A stretch of 37,265 bases of DNA from an uncultured Alphaproteobacteria bacterium (GTDB lineage: Bacteria > Pseudomonadota > Alphaproteobacteria > HIMB59): NCBI GenBank assembly GCA_902617515.1, contig CACMWX010000010.1, positions 1 to 37,265 on the forward strand. Direction: 5' to 3'. A program made the translations under genes and the position numbers. Position 1 is the stretch's first letter. Each line of letters opens with the position of its first letter. The notes beneath the pieces were generated by a model. It was not told the origin of the DNA. It was given only the letters and a program-made list of their open reading frames with translations, and ran no database searches. Positions 1-6,920 of the stretch are shown here, one piece after another.

Positions 1-1010
1 GAGGGTCCTATTTAATGTCAATGGGAAGTATCACTGCATGGAATATGCCTAATCGGCTCACCTATTTATATACAGTACCAATGTTTCACTGTAATGGCTG
101 GGGGTACCCATGGACTTTGGCGATGCTCCATGCCCGTGTAATATTTATACGAAATATAGTTGTTAAAGAAATTTTTGAATTAATCGATGAATATGAGGTG
201 ACTCATTTTGGAGGTGCTCCTATCGTATTAAATATGATAGCAAATGCCCCTTCAGATGATCAAAAAGCACTGAAAAATAAAGTTTATGTTATGACTGCTG
301 GTGCACCGCCTCCTAGTTCAATTCTTCAAAAAATGGAGTCTTTAGGCTTTGAGGTTATGCATGTATATGGACTGACTGAAACTTATGGCCATGTCGTTCA
401 TTGTGCTTGGAATAAGGACTGGGATAATTTAGCAGATGAAAAGCGATCTGAGCTAAAAGCCTATCAAGGGGTTCGCTATCCACATACAGAAATGGTATCG
501 GTCATAAACCCAGAAACACTTGAACCTGTTCCTTCCGATGGGAAAACCATGGGGGAGATTATGATCCGAGGAAATACTGTCATGATGGGGTACTATAAAA
601 ATGAAGAGGCTACTAAAGAGTCGATGAAAAGCGGATGGTTTCACTCGGGCGACTTAGCAGTAATGCACCCTAGTGGATATATTCAAGTTAAAGATCGTTC
701 AAAAGATATTATTATTAGTGGTGGTGAAAATATATCATCTGTAGAAATTGAAAATATTATTACAAAGCACCCTGCAGTATCATTAGCAGCAGTTGTTGCT
801 AGACCTGATGAAAAATGGGGTGAGACACCCTGTGCTTTTATAGAATTAATTGAGGGTCAAACGGTAGAAGAAGATGAGTTAAAGAAATTTTGTAGAGACC
901 ACTTAGCTGGTTTTAAAATGCCCAAAACTTTTGTATTTCAGGTCTTACCAAAAACATCAACTGGTAAAATTCAAAAGTACGAGTTAAGAGAAACAGTCAA
1001 AAATCTCTAA
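1..1010 (+). CDS. Acyl-CoA synthetase (AMP-binding, ANL family), 5' truncated by window edge
   Basis: Activates a carboxylic acid with ATP and joins it to CoA. The reading frame is open to the left edge: bases 3-14 encode Gly-Ser-Tyr-Leu in frame before the Met at 15, matching the HRG(A/S)YL segment of this family, so that Met is internal and the N-terminal third with the P-loop lies outside the window. Visible motifs, numbered from the Met at 15, are PMFHCNGWGYPWT (~22-34), the YGLTET adenylate motif (~118-123), the GWFHSGDLA hinge-side motif (~207-215), the KDRSKDIIISGGENIS hinge (~226-241) and the PKTSTGKIQK catalytic lysine near the end. The PMFHCNGW-type subgroup contains medium-chain fatty acyl-CoA ligases and DmdB (3-methylmercaptopropionate-CoA ligase of DMSP demethylation). 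DmdB would suit a marine bacterium but cannot be told from its relatives here. The stop codon overlaps the stop of the convergent small gene. Base composition is less AT-rich than most of the window. Confidence 0.93.
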   Translation, partial: GSYLMSMGSITAWNMPNRLTYLYTVPMFHCNGWGYPWTLAMLHARVIFIRNIVVKEIFELIDEYEVTHFGGAPIVLNMIANAPSDDQKALKNKVYVMTAGAPPPSSILQKMESLGFEVMHVYGLTETYGHVVHCAWNKDWDNLADEKRSELKAYQGVRYPHTEMVSVINPETLEPVPSDGKTMGEIMIRGNTVMMGYYKNEEATKESMKSGWFHSGDLAVMHPSGYIQVKDRSKDIIISGGENISSVEIENIITKHPAVSLAAVVARPDEKWGETPCAFIELIEGQTVEEDELKKFCRDHLAGFKMPKTFVFQVLPKTSTGKIQKYELRETVKNL

Positions 1011-1207
1011 TTTAATTTTTTATTTTTATCTTCAGTATTTATCACTTTAATAGCTTTTAGTTTTTTATAACACATGTAACAGACAAGATTATGATGACTT
1101 TTAATTAAATTTTGAACTTTCTTAGGAGCTGTTCGAATTTCAGATTCAATATACACACTATCCATGACTGATAGCTCTCCCTCGCAATATTTGCATTTCT
1201 CAGCCAT
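1007..1207 (-). CDS. Small double-CxxC protein, putative zinc ribbon
   Basis: This 66-residue protein is not recognised as a named family. It has two CxxC pairs, C5-x2-C8 and C43-x2-C46, spaced as in a small zinc ribbon or knuckle, with a charged Lys-rich tail and no signal peptide or membrane segment. Its ATG lies 2 nt after the stop of the photolyase antenna-domain gene, so it is probably the last gene of the pxpB-pxpC-photolyase operon. Its stop overlaps that of the convergent acyl-CoA synthetase. The four cysteines and tight operon spacing argue that it is real. A zinc-bound accessory role for the split photolyase is only inference from position. DUF2256, a small Cys-rich family I recall near some photolyase genes, does not fit: its characteristic Cys/Trp pattern is absent. 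Confidence 0.6.
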   Translation of the reverse strand: MAEKCKYCEGELSVMDSVYIESEIRTAPKKVQNLIKSHHNLVCYMCYKKLKAIKVINTEDKNKKLN

Positions 1208-1209
1208 GA

Positions 1210-1605
1210 CTAATATTTTAAATTTTTCTTAATTTTGTTCCAATACTGAAAAAATCTTTTTGCTGGATGAAGATAATTCTCATGCAATAAGAAGTAATCG
1301 GGTAACTGCTCTAAATCATATTTTTCACCTAATTTTTGAAATAAATTTTGGTAAATAGGTCTAAAAGTAGATTTTGTTATAATTTTGGATATGGTGTTTT
1401 GGTTATGAATTTCTTGCAATATCTCATATGTATTACCTCTATAGATTTCAGCCCCTGCCTCTTTAGCTAAAAAGTATCTATTTTCAATGATTTTGTCACT
1501 AAGCTCATAGCCTTCAGTTAAAGTATCATCAAAGATGTAAACAGGATTACCCTCAATACCGGCTGGCACTCTCATAAACTCGTCATATAAATAAATTAAG
1601 TTCAT
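1210..1605 (-). CDS. Stand-alone photolyase N-terminal (antenna, Rossmann-like) domain protein
   Basis: This 131-residue protein resembles the N-terminal alpha/beta domain of DNA photolyases/cryptochromes. Features are a first strand followed by NPVYIFDD (residues 20-27, as in the PVxPVFIxDP region), R43-YFL, a segment around 50-60 (AGAEIYRGNTYEI) matching the R-G-(D/N)-hydrophobic part of photolyases, and a C-terminal stretch (DYFLLHENYLHPAKRFFQYW, ~103-122) matching the H-x-x-LL-x-P ... F-x-x-W-x end of the domain. In photolyases this domain holds the antenna chromophore. It lacks any FAD-binding part; that part is encoded just upstream and overlaps it by 4 nt (ATGA), which suggests translational coupling and a complex. 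Similarity is weak in the middle, so the assignment leans on the neighbour. No signal peptide. Confidence 0.65.
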   Translation of the reverse strand: MNLIYLYDEFMRVPAGIEGNPVYIFDDTLTEGYELSDKIIENRYFLAKEAGAEIYRGNTYEILQEIHNQNTISKIITKSTFRPIYQNLFQKLGEKYDLEQLPDYFLLHENYLHPAKRFFQYWNKIKKNLKY

Positions 1606-2339
1606 AAATTGGGAAAGAGCCTCGAGCTAATTTCTTCATAGCTGCCATCTATTTCTCTATTCTTCTCAGGTATAATATCTATGCTTTTGTGACAGTATTT
1701 GTGAACATTTTCTAAATTAAATATATAAGGTTTTCCTGCAAAGGTACTCGCGATCCACTGCCAAGAGAAGTTATTACTTGCAATATCTCCATCAAGTAAA
1801 TGACTCATAAAAAACTTCGCTCCAGCTTGCCATTTCACTCTTCTAAAGTGTATAATATAAGAAGCCAAATACATACGTGCATGGTTATGAAGGTACCCAG
1901 TGCTAGTGAGTTGCTCGATGAAAATATTAATAATCTGTGTTGGTGTTGTTGCTGACATAACATCCTCAGGCAAGTTATCTTGATATTCTTGAGCTTGAAA
2001 TCCAGTTTTATATTCTTCAACATCTGTCCATAGTTGATCAGGATGATGGTAGGCATAGCTTCTCCAAAAATCTCTCCATGCTAATTCTTGAATAAACTTT
2101 TCACTCTCAACAAAATTATATTTTTCTCGAATATATTGAAAGAGCTCTTTGTTAGTGATGATTCCATATTTTATATGGGCTGATAATCTTGAAATTTGTC
2201 CATTCAAAAAGTTTCTTGTTTTTGCATAGAGAGCAGGATTAAAAGAATTGAATTTTTCCAGTGCATCATGTCTTGATAACATGGTGCTATTCGAATTTTT
2301 CGATATTGGTATTAGATCTTGAACACTTGAGATTTTCAC
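1602..2339 (-). CDS. Photolyase/cryptochrome FAD-binding catalytic domain protein, no antenna domain
   Basis: The protein is 245 residues, about half a normal photolyase (~450-480), and corresponds to the C-terminal helical FAD-binding domain. Motifs: SRLSAHIKYGIIT (50-62), ELAWRDFW (85-92), TGYLHNHARMYLAS (147-160), DGDIASNNFSWQW (183-195), ASTFAGKPYIFN (197-208). Aligned by motif to E. coli PhrB, residues that contact the pyrimidine dimer (E274, W277, N341, M345, W384) correspond to E85, W88, N152, M156 and W195. The flavin-contacting D-G-D-x-A-x-N-N block is intact, and two Trp of the electron-transfer chain match W170 and W193. The usual W-x-x-G-x-T-G-x-P-x-(V/I)-D-A segment before the HNxxRM motif is replaced by an unrelated stretch (~126-145). 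The start is GTG: no in-frame ATG exists before an upstream stop. It lies 24 nt after pxpC. Light-driven CPD repair is likely; a sensory role is possible. Confidence 0.88.
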   Translation of the reverse strand: MKISSVQDLIPISKNSNSTMLSRHDALEKFNSFNPALYAKTRNFLNGQISRLSAHIKYGIITNKELFQYIREKYNFVESEKFIQELAWRDFWRSYAYHHPDQLWTDVEEYKTGFQAQEYQDNLPEDVMSATTPTQIINIFIEQLTSTGYLHNHARMYLASYIIHFRRVKWQAGAKFFMSHLLDGDIASNNFSWQWIASTFAGKPYIFNLENVHKYCHKSIDIIPEKNREIDGSYEEISSRLFPNL

Positions 2340-2363
2340 TTTTAATTATACATAAAATCTGTG

Positions 2364-3242
2364 CTAATAGATTGTTTGTAAATCGAAGGTGATTTTGGTT
2401 TCAGGGGGGAGCTGAGAGATTCTTGAAATATCCACTTCATTTAAAATTGCAATTTTTGGATACCCGCCAGTACAAGGAATGTCCCGCATTAATACAATGG
2501 GTTGCCCATCACTTGGCACTTGAATAGACCCAGGTAATATTCCTTCAGACAAAATATCATGAGATTTAGAACTAATGAGACTCTCACCTTTGAGCCTGAT
2601 ACCCATTCGATCACTTTGATTAGTTATTGTAAAAACACCGCTAATAAAAGATTGTAGAGTATTGTCTGAGAAATATTGAAGTTGAGGACCGGGATAAACT
2701 TTGAAATTGGTTACCTTTTCTAAATCAGGTTTTGGTATAGAGATAAGATCCCAAGAGCTTACATCTTTGTTAATGTGAAATATATCTTCATCATTTAAAG
2801 GTCGATTAATCGAACCTATTCTTGCTTTTGTGTCAGTAGAGTAGCTATTAAGACAAGGCTCTAATCCAAGTCCATGCTCAAAAGCTATGTATCCATATAC
2901 TGAGTCTATTGTATTGTGAATAATCAATTCATCGCCCTCAAATAAATTAATACTTTTATAGGACTGGCACTCAAGCTGGCTGTTGTTATTTTTCTGAATA
3001 CTCATATTACAATTACCACCAATACAAATCTTAACAGATCCTTCTTTTACTTTTATTGAAGGCCCCACATAAGCAAATTCTAGAAATTGATTTTGATGAT
3101 TGGGTATAATTTTTTGTAGCTCTGTAATAATTCTTTGGTCCATTGCTCCACTTGGTGAAATTCCTAAGTGCTGATATTGAAATCTTCCAAAGTCTTGTAT
3201 CGTTGAATGAGTCCCTGCACGAGTGATTATGATTGAGTTCAT
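2364..3242 (-). CDS. pxpC: 5-oxoprolinase subunit C (biotin-dependent carboxyltransferase/KipA family)
   Basis: Subunit of the prokaryotic 5-oxoprolinase PxpABC, which uses ATP to open 5-oxo-L-proline to glutamate. The N-terminus I-T-R-A-G-T-H-S-T-I-Q-D-F-G-R matches the family's V-x-x-x-G-x-x-T-x-x-Q-D-x-G-R block, followed by GISPSGAMD (~28-36). The C-terminal half has SDRMGIRLKG, EGILPGSIQVPSDGQPI and GGYPKIA, the best-conserved motifs of the family. Length 292 compares with a usual 300-330. The ATG overlaps the stop of pxpB by 4 nt (ATGA), showing a coupled pair. A cysteine-bearing GGNC segment near residue 88 sits where related proteins have a Gly-rich loop. It could also be annotated KipA-like, but pxpA is next door, which supports oxoprolinase. 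Confidence 0.92.
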   Translation of the reverse strand: MNSIIITRAGTHSTIQDFGRFQYQHLGISPSGAMDQRIITELQKIIPNHQNQFLEFAYVGPSIKVKEGSVKICIGGNCNMSIQKNNNSQLECQSYKSINLFEGDELIIHNTIDSVYGYIAFEHGLGLEPCLNSYSTDTKARIGSINRPLNDEDIFHINKDVSSWDLISIPKPDLEKVTNFKVYPGPQLQYFSDNTLQSFISGVFTITNQSDRMGIRLKGESLISSKSHDILSEGILPGSIQVPSDGQPIVLMRDIPCTGGYPKIAILNEVDISRISQLPPETKITFDLQTIY

Positions 3243-3958
3243 GACGAGTATTCCTTGATCAATTCATTTAATGAAAAATTATATTTTCTAATTTTTTCAA
3301 ACTCTGAAAGTGATACGGAGTAAAATTTTACTTCATCACCTGGAAGAAAAAGGGAAGGGTAAGAACTTTGTAAATCAAAAATATCAAAAGGTATTTGTCC
3401 AATTATATTCCAACCTCCAGGTGAAACTTTTGGATATATACAGGTATGGTTTTTTGCTATACCAATGGATCTAGCAGGAATTTTTACCCTTGGAGTAGCT
3501 AACCGCGGTGTGATTAATTGGGAGGGAACATCCCCTAAATACGGAAACCCCGGCATGAAGCCTATATAATATGTATAGTAACGAACTGATGAGTGAAGAT
3601 TGATAACCTCTTCTTTTGTAATCTGGTGTAGTTTTTGGATGATCTTTATATCTAAAGCAAAATCTTCATTATAACATGCCGGTATCTCCCATGTTTTAGT
3701 GACTTTTTTGTTAGTTTGCGAGTTTGTATCTTTCATTTTCATACTAATTTTGTCTTTATTTTGATCTCTAATTTTTGAATTTTCAAAAATTACAACTATT
3801 TTATTGAATGATGGAATAATGTTTAGTGATGGAAGATTAAGGTTTGAAATATTTAAAAATGTCTCATTTACCTCCTGTGATATAGATTTTGAGGTTTCAT
3901 TCCCAAAATCTAAGACTAAACCCCGATCCCCATAAGAATTTATTCCTTTGAAATACAC
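3239..3958 (-). CDS. pxpB: 5-oxoprolinase subunit B (KipI/allophanate hydrolase subunit 1 family)
   Basis: Partner of PxpC in the 5-oxoprolinase complex; soluble, cytoplasmic. The diagnostic C-terminal block is clear: YIGFMPGFPYLGDVP (~131-145), PRLATPRVKIPARSIGIA (~150-167) and YPKVSPGGWNIIGQ (~174-187). The N-terminal third is divergent and Lys/Asn-rich around residues 66-85, where a loop seems expanded. The start is a GTG; the next upstream in-frame codons give no ATG. Only 20 nt separate it from the divergent pxpA start, so its promoter must lie inside pxpA's 5' coding region. It heads a tightly spaced minus-strand operon through pxpC, the two photolyase genes and the small CxxC gene. Confidence 0.92.
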   Translation of the reverse strand: MYFKGINSYGDRGLVLDFGNETSKSISQEVNETFLNISNLNLPSLNIIPSFNKIVVIFENSKIRDQNKDKISMKMKDTNSQTNKKVTKTWEIPACYNEDFALDIKIIQKLHQITKEEVINLHSSVRYYTYYIGFMPGFPYLGDVPSQLITPRLATPRVKIPARSIGIAKNHTCIYPKVSPGGWNIIGQIPFDIFDLQSSYPSLFLPGDEVKFYSVSLSEFEKIRKYNFSLNELIKEYSS

Positions 3959-3978
3959 ACTAATATCATAATGTAACT

Positions 3979-4755
3979 TTGGTGCATTTGAATAAAATTA
4001 ATTTAAATTCTGATATCGCAGAAAAAGATCTCAGTTTTTTCGAGACTGTTGATGCGCAGTTAATAAATAAAATTAGCTCTGCTAATCTTTCCTGTTTATA
4101 TCATGGGGGATCAAAAGACGTTGTTTTTAAAGCACTAAATTACTGTAAAACAAAACGTGTTTCAGTTGGTGCGCATATTTCTTTTTTAGATAGAGATAAT
4201 TTTGGGCGCACAAAAATTAATTGGAACAAAAAATTAATCCAAGAAATTGTCAAAGACCAGTTAATGTTTATGCATAATCTTGCCTCTAATATTAATTTTC
4301 CAGTAACACATGTTAAGCTTCATGGAGCTTTGAGTAATATGGCATGCGTTGACCAAGACCTTTCTAGTGAAATAGTAGATGTTTTAAAAAAAAATTACCC
4401 ATCAATGATATTACTTGCACCTGCTTTAAGTGAACTTGCTAAAATCGGTATGAATTGCAACATACCCACCGCCCTTGAGATTTTTGCAGATCGCACTTAT
4501 GAAGATGATGCTACTTTAACACCTCGTTCCATTAATGACTCTTTGATAACAGATCCTAGAAGCGCCAAGGAGCATGTAAAAGCCATGCTTATACAAGGAG
4601 GGATTATTTCACGTAATGGTGATACTCTAAAAACAAATATTCATTCAGTGTGCGTTCACAGTGATACGCCAAATAGTGTTGAAATTTCTGAACAAATTTG
4701 CATACTCCTTCATGAAATGAAGATAAAAAAAGCAGCTCTTCCAGAATTTTTCTAA
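3979..4755 (+). CDS. pxpA: 5-oxoprolinase subunit A (LamB/YcsF family)
   Basis: Catalytic-barrel subunit of 5-oxoprolinase (ATP-dependent hydrolysis of 5-oxoproline to glutamate with PxpBC). Motifs: INLNSDIAE at the N-terminus (family D-L-N-x-D-x-G-E, here with Ile-Ala), VGAHISFLDRDNFGR (~56-70), THVKLHGALSN (~109-119), EIFADRTYEDDATLTPRS (~167-184) and CVHSDTPNSVEI near the C-terminus. Length 258 is normal. There is no ATG start: in-frame candidates are TTG 3979, GTG 3982 and TTG 3988; the last would give MNKINLNSD, closest to the family's usual short N-terminus. No clear Shine-Dalgarno was seen. Unusually, it is divergent from pxpBC rather than in one operon with them. A gamma-glutamylcyclotransferase-like gene follows after 7 nt. 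Confidence 0.92.
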   Translation: MVHLNKINLNSDIAEKDLSFFETVDAQLINKISSANLSCLYHGGSKDVVFKALNYCKTKRVSVGAHISFLDRDNFGRTKINWNKKLIQEIVKDQLMFMHNLASNINFPVTHVKLHGALSNMACVDQDLSSEIVDVLKKNYPSMILLAPALSELAKIGMNCNIPTALEIFADRTYEDDATLTPRSINDSLITDPRSAKEHVKAMLIQGGIISRNGDTLKTNIHSVCVHSDTPNSVEISEQICILLHEMKIKKAALPEFF

Positions 4756-4762
4756 GACTAAA

Positions 4763-5260
4763 ATGAATAATTATTTTTTTTACGGCACTCTTCGCTCTAT
4801 TGCAATATTAGAGAAGGTTATAGGAGGAAAAACTGATCACTTAAAAATAACTGAAGCTTTTGCACCAAAAAGTGAATTGCGTTTAGTCATTAATGAAAAC
4901 TTCCCTGTAATAATCTTCGGTGAAAATTATTCTGGCGTTGAGGGTATAGTGGTTAAAGGATTAAGAGAAGAAGATATAGCACGTATACGTTTTTTCGAGG
5001 ATGTAGAGTTTTCTCCTAAAACAATGATTATAGACATAGGGGGAATTCATGAAGAGGTTAATTATTTTTCACAAAAAGGAGTTGAGCCCTCTTTAGACCC
5101 TTGGTTCTATGATGAGTGGAAAGAAAAAGAGGAAGCTTTGTCCCTAGTGACAACTGATTTTTGGATGCAACTTTACGGAAAATATACAGCTGAAGAGGCA
5201 GATCAATATTGGAATGACGTAAAAAAGCAGGCATATCATCATTACCTCTCACAACAATGA
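4763..5260 (+). CDS. Gamma-glutamylcyclotransferase-like (AIG2/GGCT fold) protein
   Basis: 165 residues with the GGCT/AIG2 fold signature: N-terminal FFYGTLRS (Y7-G8-T9-L10) forming the glutamyl-binding loop, a mid-protein G-V-E-G-I-V-V strand (58-64) and RFFEDVEF (~76-83), whose E79 sits where the family's catalytic acid occurs. Such enzymes cyclise gamma-glutamyl groups to 5-oxoproline, exactly the substrate of PxpABC, and the gene is 7 nt downstream of pxpA. The C-terminal ~45 residues (from DPWFYDEW) are acidic, aromatic and Trp-rich and extend beyond the minimal ~120-residue domain. The substrate (gamma-glutamyl peptide, amine or glutathione-derived) cannot be read from sequence; some AIG2-like proteins have other or unknown functions. 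Its stop overlaps the next ATG by 4 nt. Confidence 0.82.
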   Translation: MNNYFFYGTLRSIAILEKVIGGKTDHLKITEAFAPKSELRLVINENFPVIIFGENYSGVEGIVVKGLREEDIARIRFFEDVEFSPKTMIIDIGGIHEEVNYFSQKGVEPSLDPWFYDEWKEKEEALSLVTTDFWMQLYGKYTAEEADQYWNDVKKQAYHHYLSQQ

Positions 5261-5814
5261 AAATTATCAATTTAATTTTCTTAATTTCTATATTTTTTAC
5301 ATTTAGTTCTTTATCTGATGAAACAACAAGTTGGGAATTATTAAAAGAGGGCGGTAAAGTAGTTTTTATTCGTCACGCATATGCTCCTGGAGGCGGTGAT
5401 CCCAATAATTTTGAATTATACGATTGTTCAACACAAAGAAATTTAAATGAACAAGGAATTAATCAATCTAAACGAATGGGTATATTATTTTCTAAATATT
5501 CTATTCCAATAGACTCTGTTTATTCCAGCGAATGGTGTCGTTGCAAAGAAACCGCTCGTCTGGCATTTGGAAATTTTGAGAGTTTAAGTGCCTTAAATTC
5601 AACATTTTCAGCTGATTATCAAAAAAACTATTCAAAACAAATGTCTGAATTAAATCAATTCATTAAAAATTGGGACGATAGTCAAGGTAATTTAATTTTT
5701 GTAACCCATTATGTAATTGTTGGTGGTTTTCTTGATTATTATCCAAGTTCAGGAGAAATGGTGATAACAGATAAATCTCTATCAGTTCTTGGCACTATTA
5801 AAATAAATTTTTAA
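5257..5814 (+). CDS. Exported histidine phosphatase family protein
   Basis: Branch of the phosphoglycerate-mutase-like superfamily. Residues 1-20 form a signal peptide (MKIINLIFLISIFFTFSSLS), so it is probably periplasmic. The catalytic core is VVFIRHAYAPGGGD (R39-H40; the usual RHG/RHA motif reads RHA here), DCSTQRNLNEQG (~56-67), SVYSSEWCRCKETA (~87-100) with the family's S-S-x-W-C-R-x-x-E-T-A block, and VTHYVIVGG (~149-157) with the second catalytic His (H151). Length 185 fits the exported SixA-like subgroup. It overlaps the upstream GGCT-like gene by 4 nt, so the two are co-translated. Its stop overlaps the stop of the convergent hupE-like gene. The substrate is unknown; its link to 5-oxoproline metabolism is positional only. 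Confidence 0.87.
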   Translation: MKIINLIFLISIFFTFSSLSDETTSWELLKEGGKVVFIRHAYAPGGGDPNNFELYDCSTQRNLNEQGINQSKRMGILFSKYSIPIDSVYSSEWCRCKETARLAFGNFESLSALNSTFSADYQKNYSKQMSELNQFIKNWDDSQGNLIFVTHYVIVGGFLDYYPSSGEMVITDKSLSVLGTIKINF

Positions 5815-6914
5815 AAGAATACTCTTTCAATAAACCAATATAAACCAATCATTGAAATTATAATCGAAATAGGAATTTGCAAAAATGCTCTATACCAACT
5901 CTGACGTGAAGGTATTATAAAAATAATTGATGCTAAGATAATAATTGCTATCTGTGCTATTTCTACACCAATGTTAAATGAGATTAAACTTAAAACAAGT
6001 TGACTAGTATTTAACCCAATATCTCCCAGCACAAACGCAAAACCTAAACCATGAATTAATCCAAAAATAAAAATTATTAAATACCGAAGTAAAGTTGAAC
6101 GTCTTTGAAATATATTTTCAATTGCAACATAGCTTATAGACAATGCTATTAACGGTTCAACAATAGTAGCAGGTATAAAAATTAAATTAAAACTAGCTAG
6201 AATAAGTGTGATCGAATGCGCAACTGTAAACATTGTGACTTGAAGTAATAAAGGTTTAAATTTGATGGCGTAAAAAAAGATACCTATTATGAATAAGATA
6301 TGGTCAAGTCCCTTAGGAACAATATGCTCTATCCCTAAAACTAAATATTCAATTGTTGTACTTAAAGCTGAAGACCGTGTCTGTTGGGATATGAGTGATG
6401 ATCTTTCAGCAGGTTGTAAATAAGTTGTAAATAAAACAGACTCTTTTGATAAATCCTCAAAATGTCTAATTACCACAGGACCCAATTCTTTTTCAAATTG
6501 AATGGTAAAAGACTCATCTTTTATTTCAAAACCTATGTTTAAAGTTGTATCTCTGGGAAATTCATAGTTTATTTCTTGAAAAGTATCTACATTTCTTAAA
6601 GAAAGCGGAATAGTTTCATCTCCGATATTGATTTTAATCTTATCTGTAAATTTGTTTTCATTTTCTATGACCATTTTCTCTACTTCTTCAGTGGAAAGGG
6701 CCCGTAACGCATCATATTTTTGAGATTGAGGTGAGTCGTTAGTATCCTGATATAAAGAGGCATCAATTTCAGAAAGAACAGTTTCAGCATTTAATTTAAA
6801 TTCGATTGATGCATTTCCTTCAATAATGGTAATATCCATCACCGCAGGTTTAATTTCGTGTGAATGCAGAGGAGAGCTCAATATTAAAATTAGAAAAAAT
6901 AAGTACTTAATCAT
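5811..6914 (-). CDS. HupE/UreJ family membrane protein
   Basis: Likely metal (nickel or related) permease-like protein of the inner membrane. I place the start at the ATG at 6914, not the upstream in-frame ATG at 6938, because it leaves a clean signal peptide (MIKYLFFLILILSSPLHS) and avoids overlap with the divergent gene; the protein is then 367 residues. The predicted mature N-terminus is HEIKPAVMD, matching the family's usual (A)HE-x-(R/K)-P-A start. A ~170-residue periplasmic beta-rich region follows, then about six membrane segments carrying GIEHIVPKGLDHILF, FTVAHSITL and GLIHGLGFA, the His-containing HupE/UreJ motifs. It diverges from a DUF4198 gene with a 6-nt gap, suggesting joint function. 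Transport substrate not determinable from sequence. Confidence 0.85.
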   Translation of the reverse strand: MIKYLFFLILILSSPLHSHEIKPAVMDITIIEGNASIEFKLNAETVLSEIDASLYQDTNDSPQSQKYDALRALSTEEVEKMVIENENKFTDKIKINIGDETIPLSLRNVDTFQEINYEFPRDTTLNIGFEIKDESFTIQFEKELGPVVIRHFEDLSKESVLFTTYLQPAERSSLISQQTRSSALSTTIEYLVLGIEHIVPKGLDHILFIIGIFFYAIKFKPLLLQVTMFTVAHSITLILASFNLIFIPATIVEPLIALSISYVAIENIFQRRSTLLRYLIIFIFGLIHGLGFAFVLGDIGLNTSQLVLSLISFNIGVEIAQIAIIILASIIFIIPSRQSWYRAFLQIPISIIISMIGLYWFIERVFF

Positions 6915-6920
6915 TCGGTC

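Noticed and set aside
453-644. Minus-strand open frame inside the acyl-CoA synthetase gene
   Set aside because: It lies wholly opposite well-conserved synthetase motifs and encodes nothing recognisable; a shadow frame.
15-1010. The ATG at 15 as the true start of the acyl-CoA synthetase
   Set aside because: Codons before it continue the family's conserved segment, and the adenylation P-loop is missing, so the gene simply runs off the left edge.
1210-2339. The two photolyase pieces as one gene broken by a frameshift
   Set aside because: The catalytic (normally C-terminal) domain lies upstream of the antenna (normally N-terminal) domain; a frameshift would keep the usual order. Both frames also have proper coupling.
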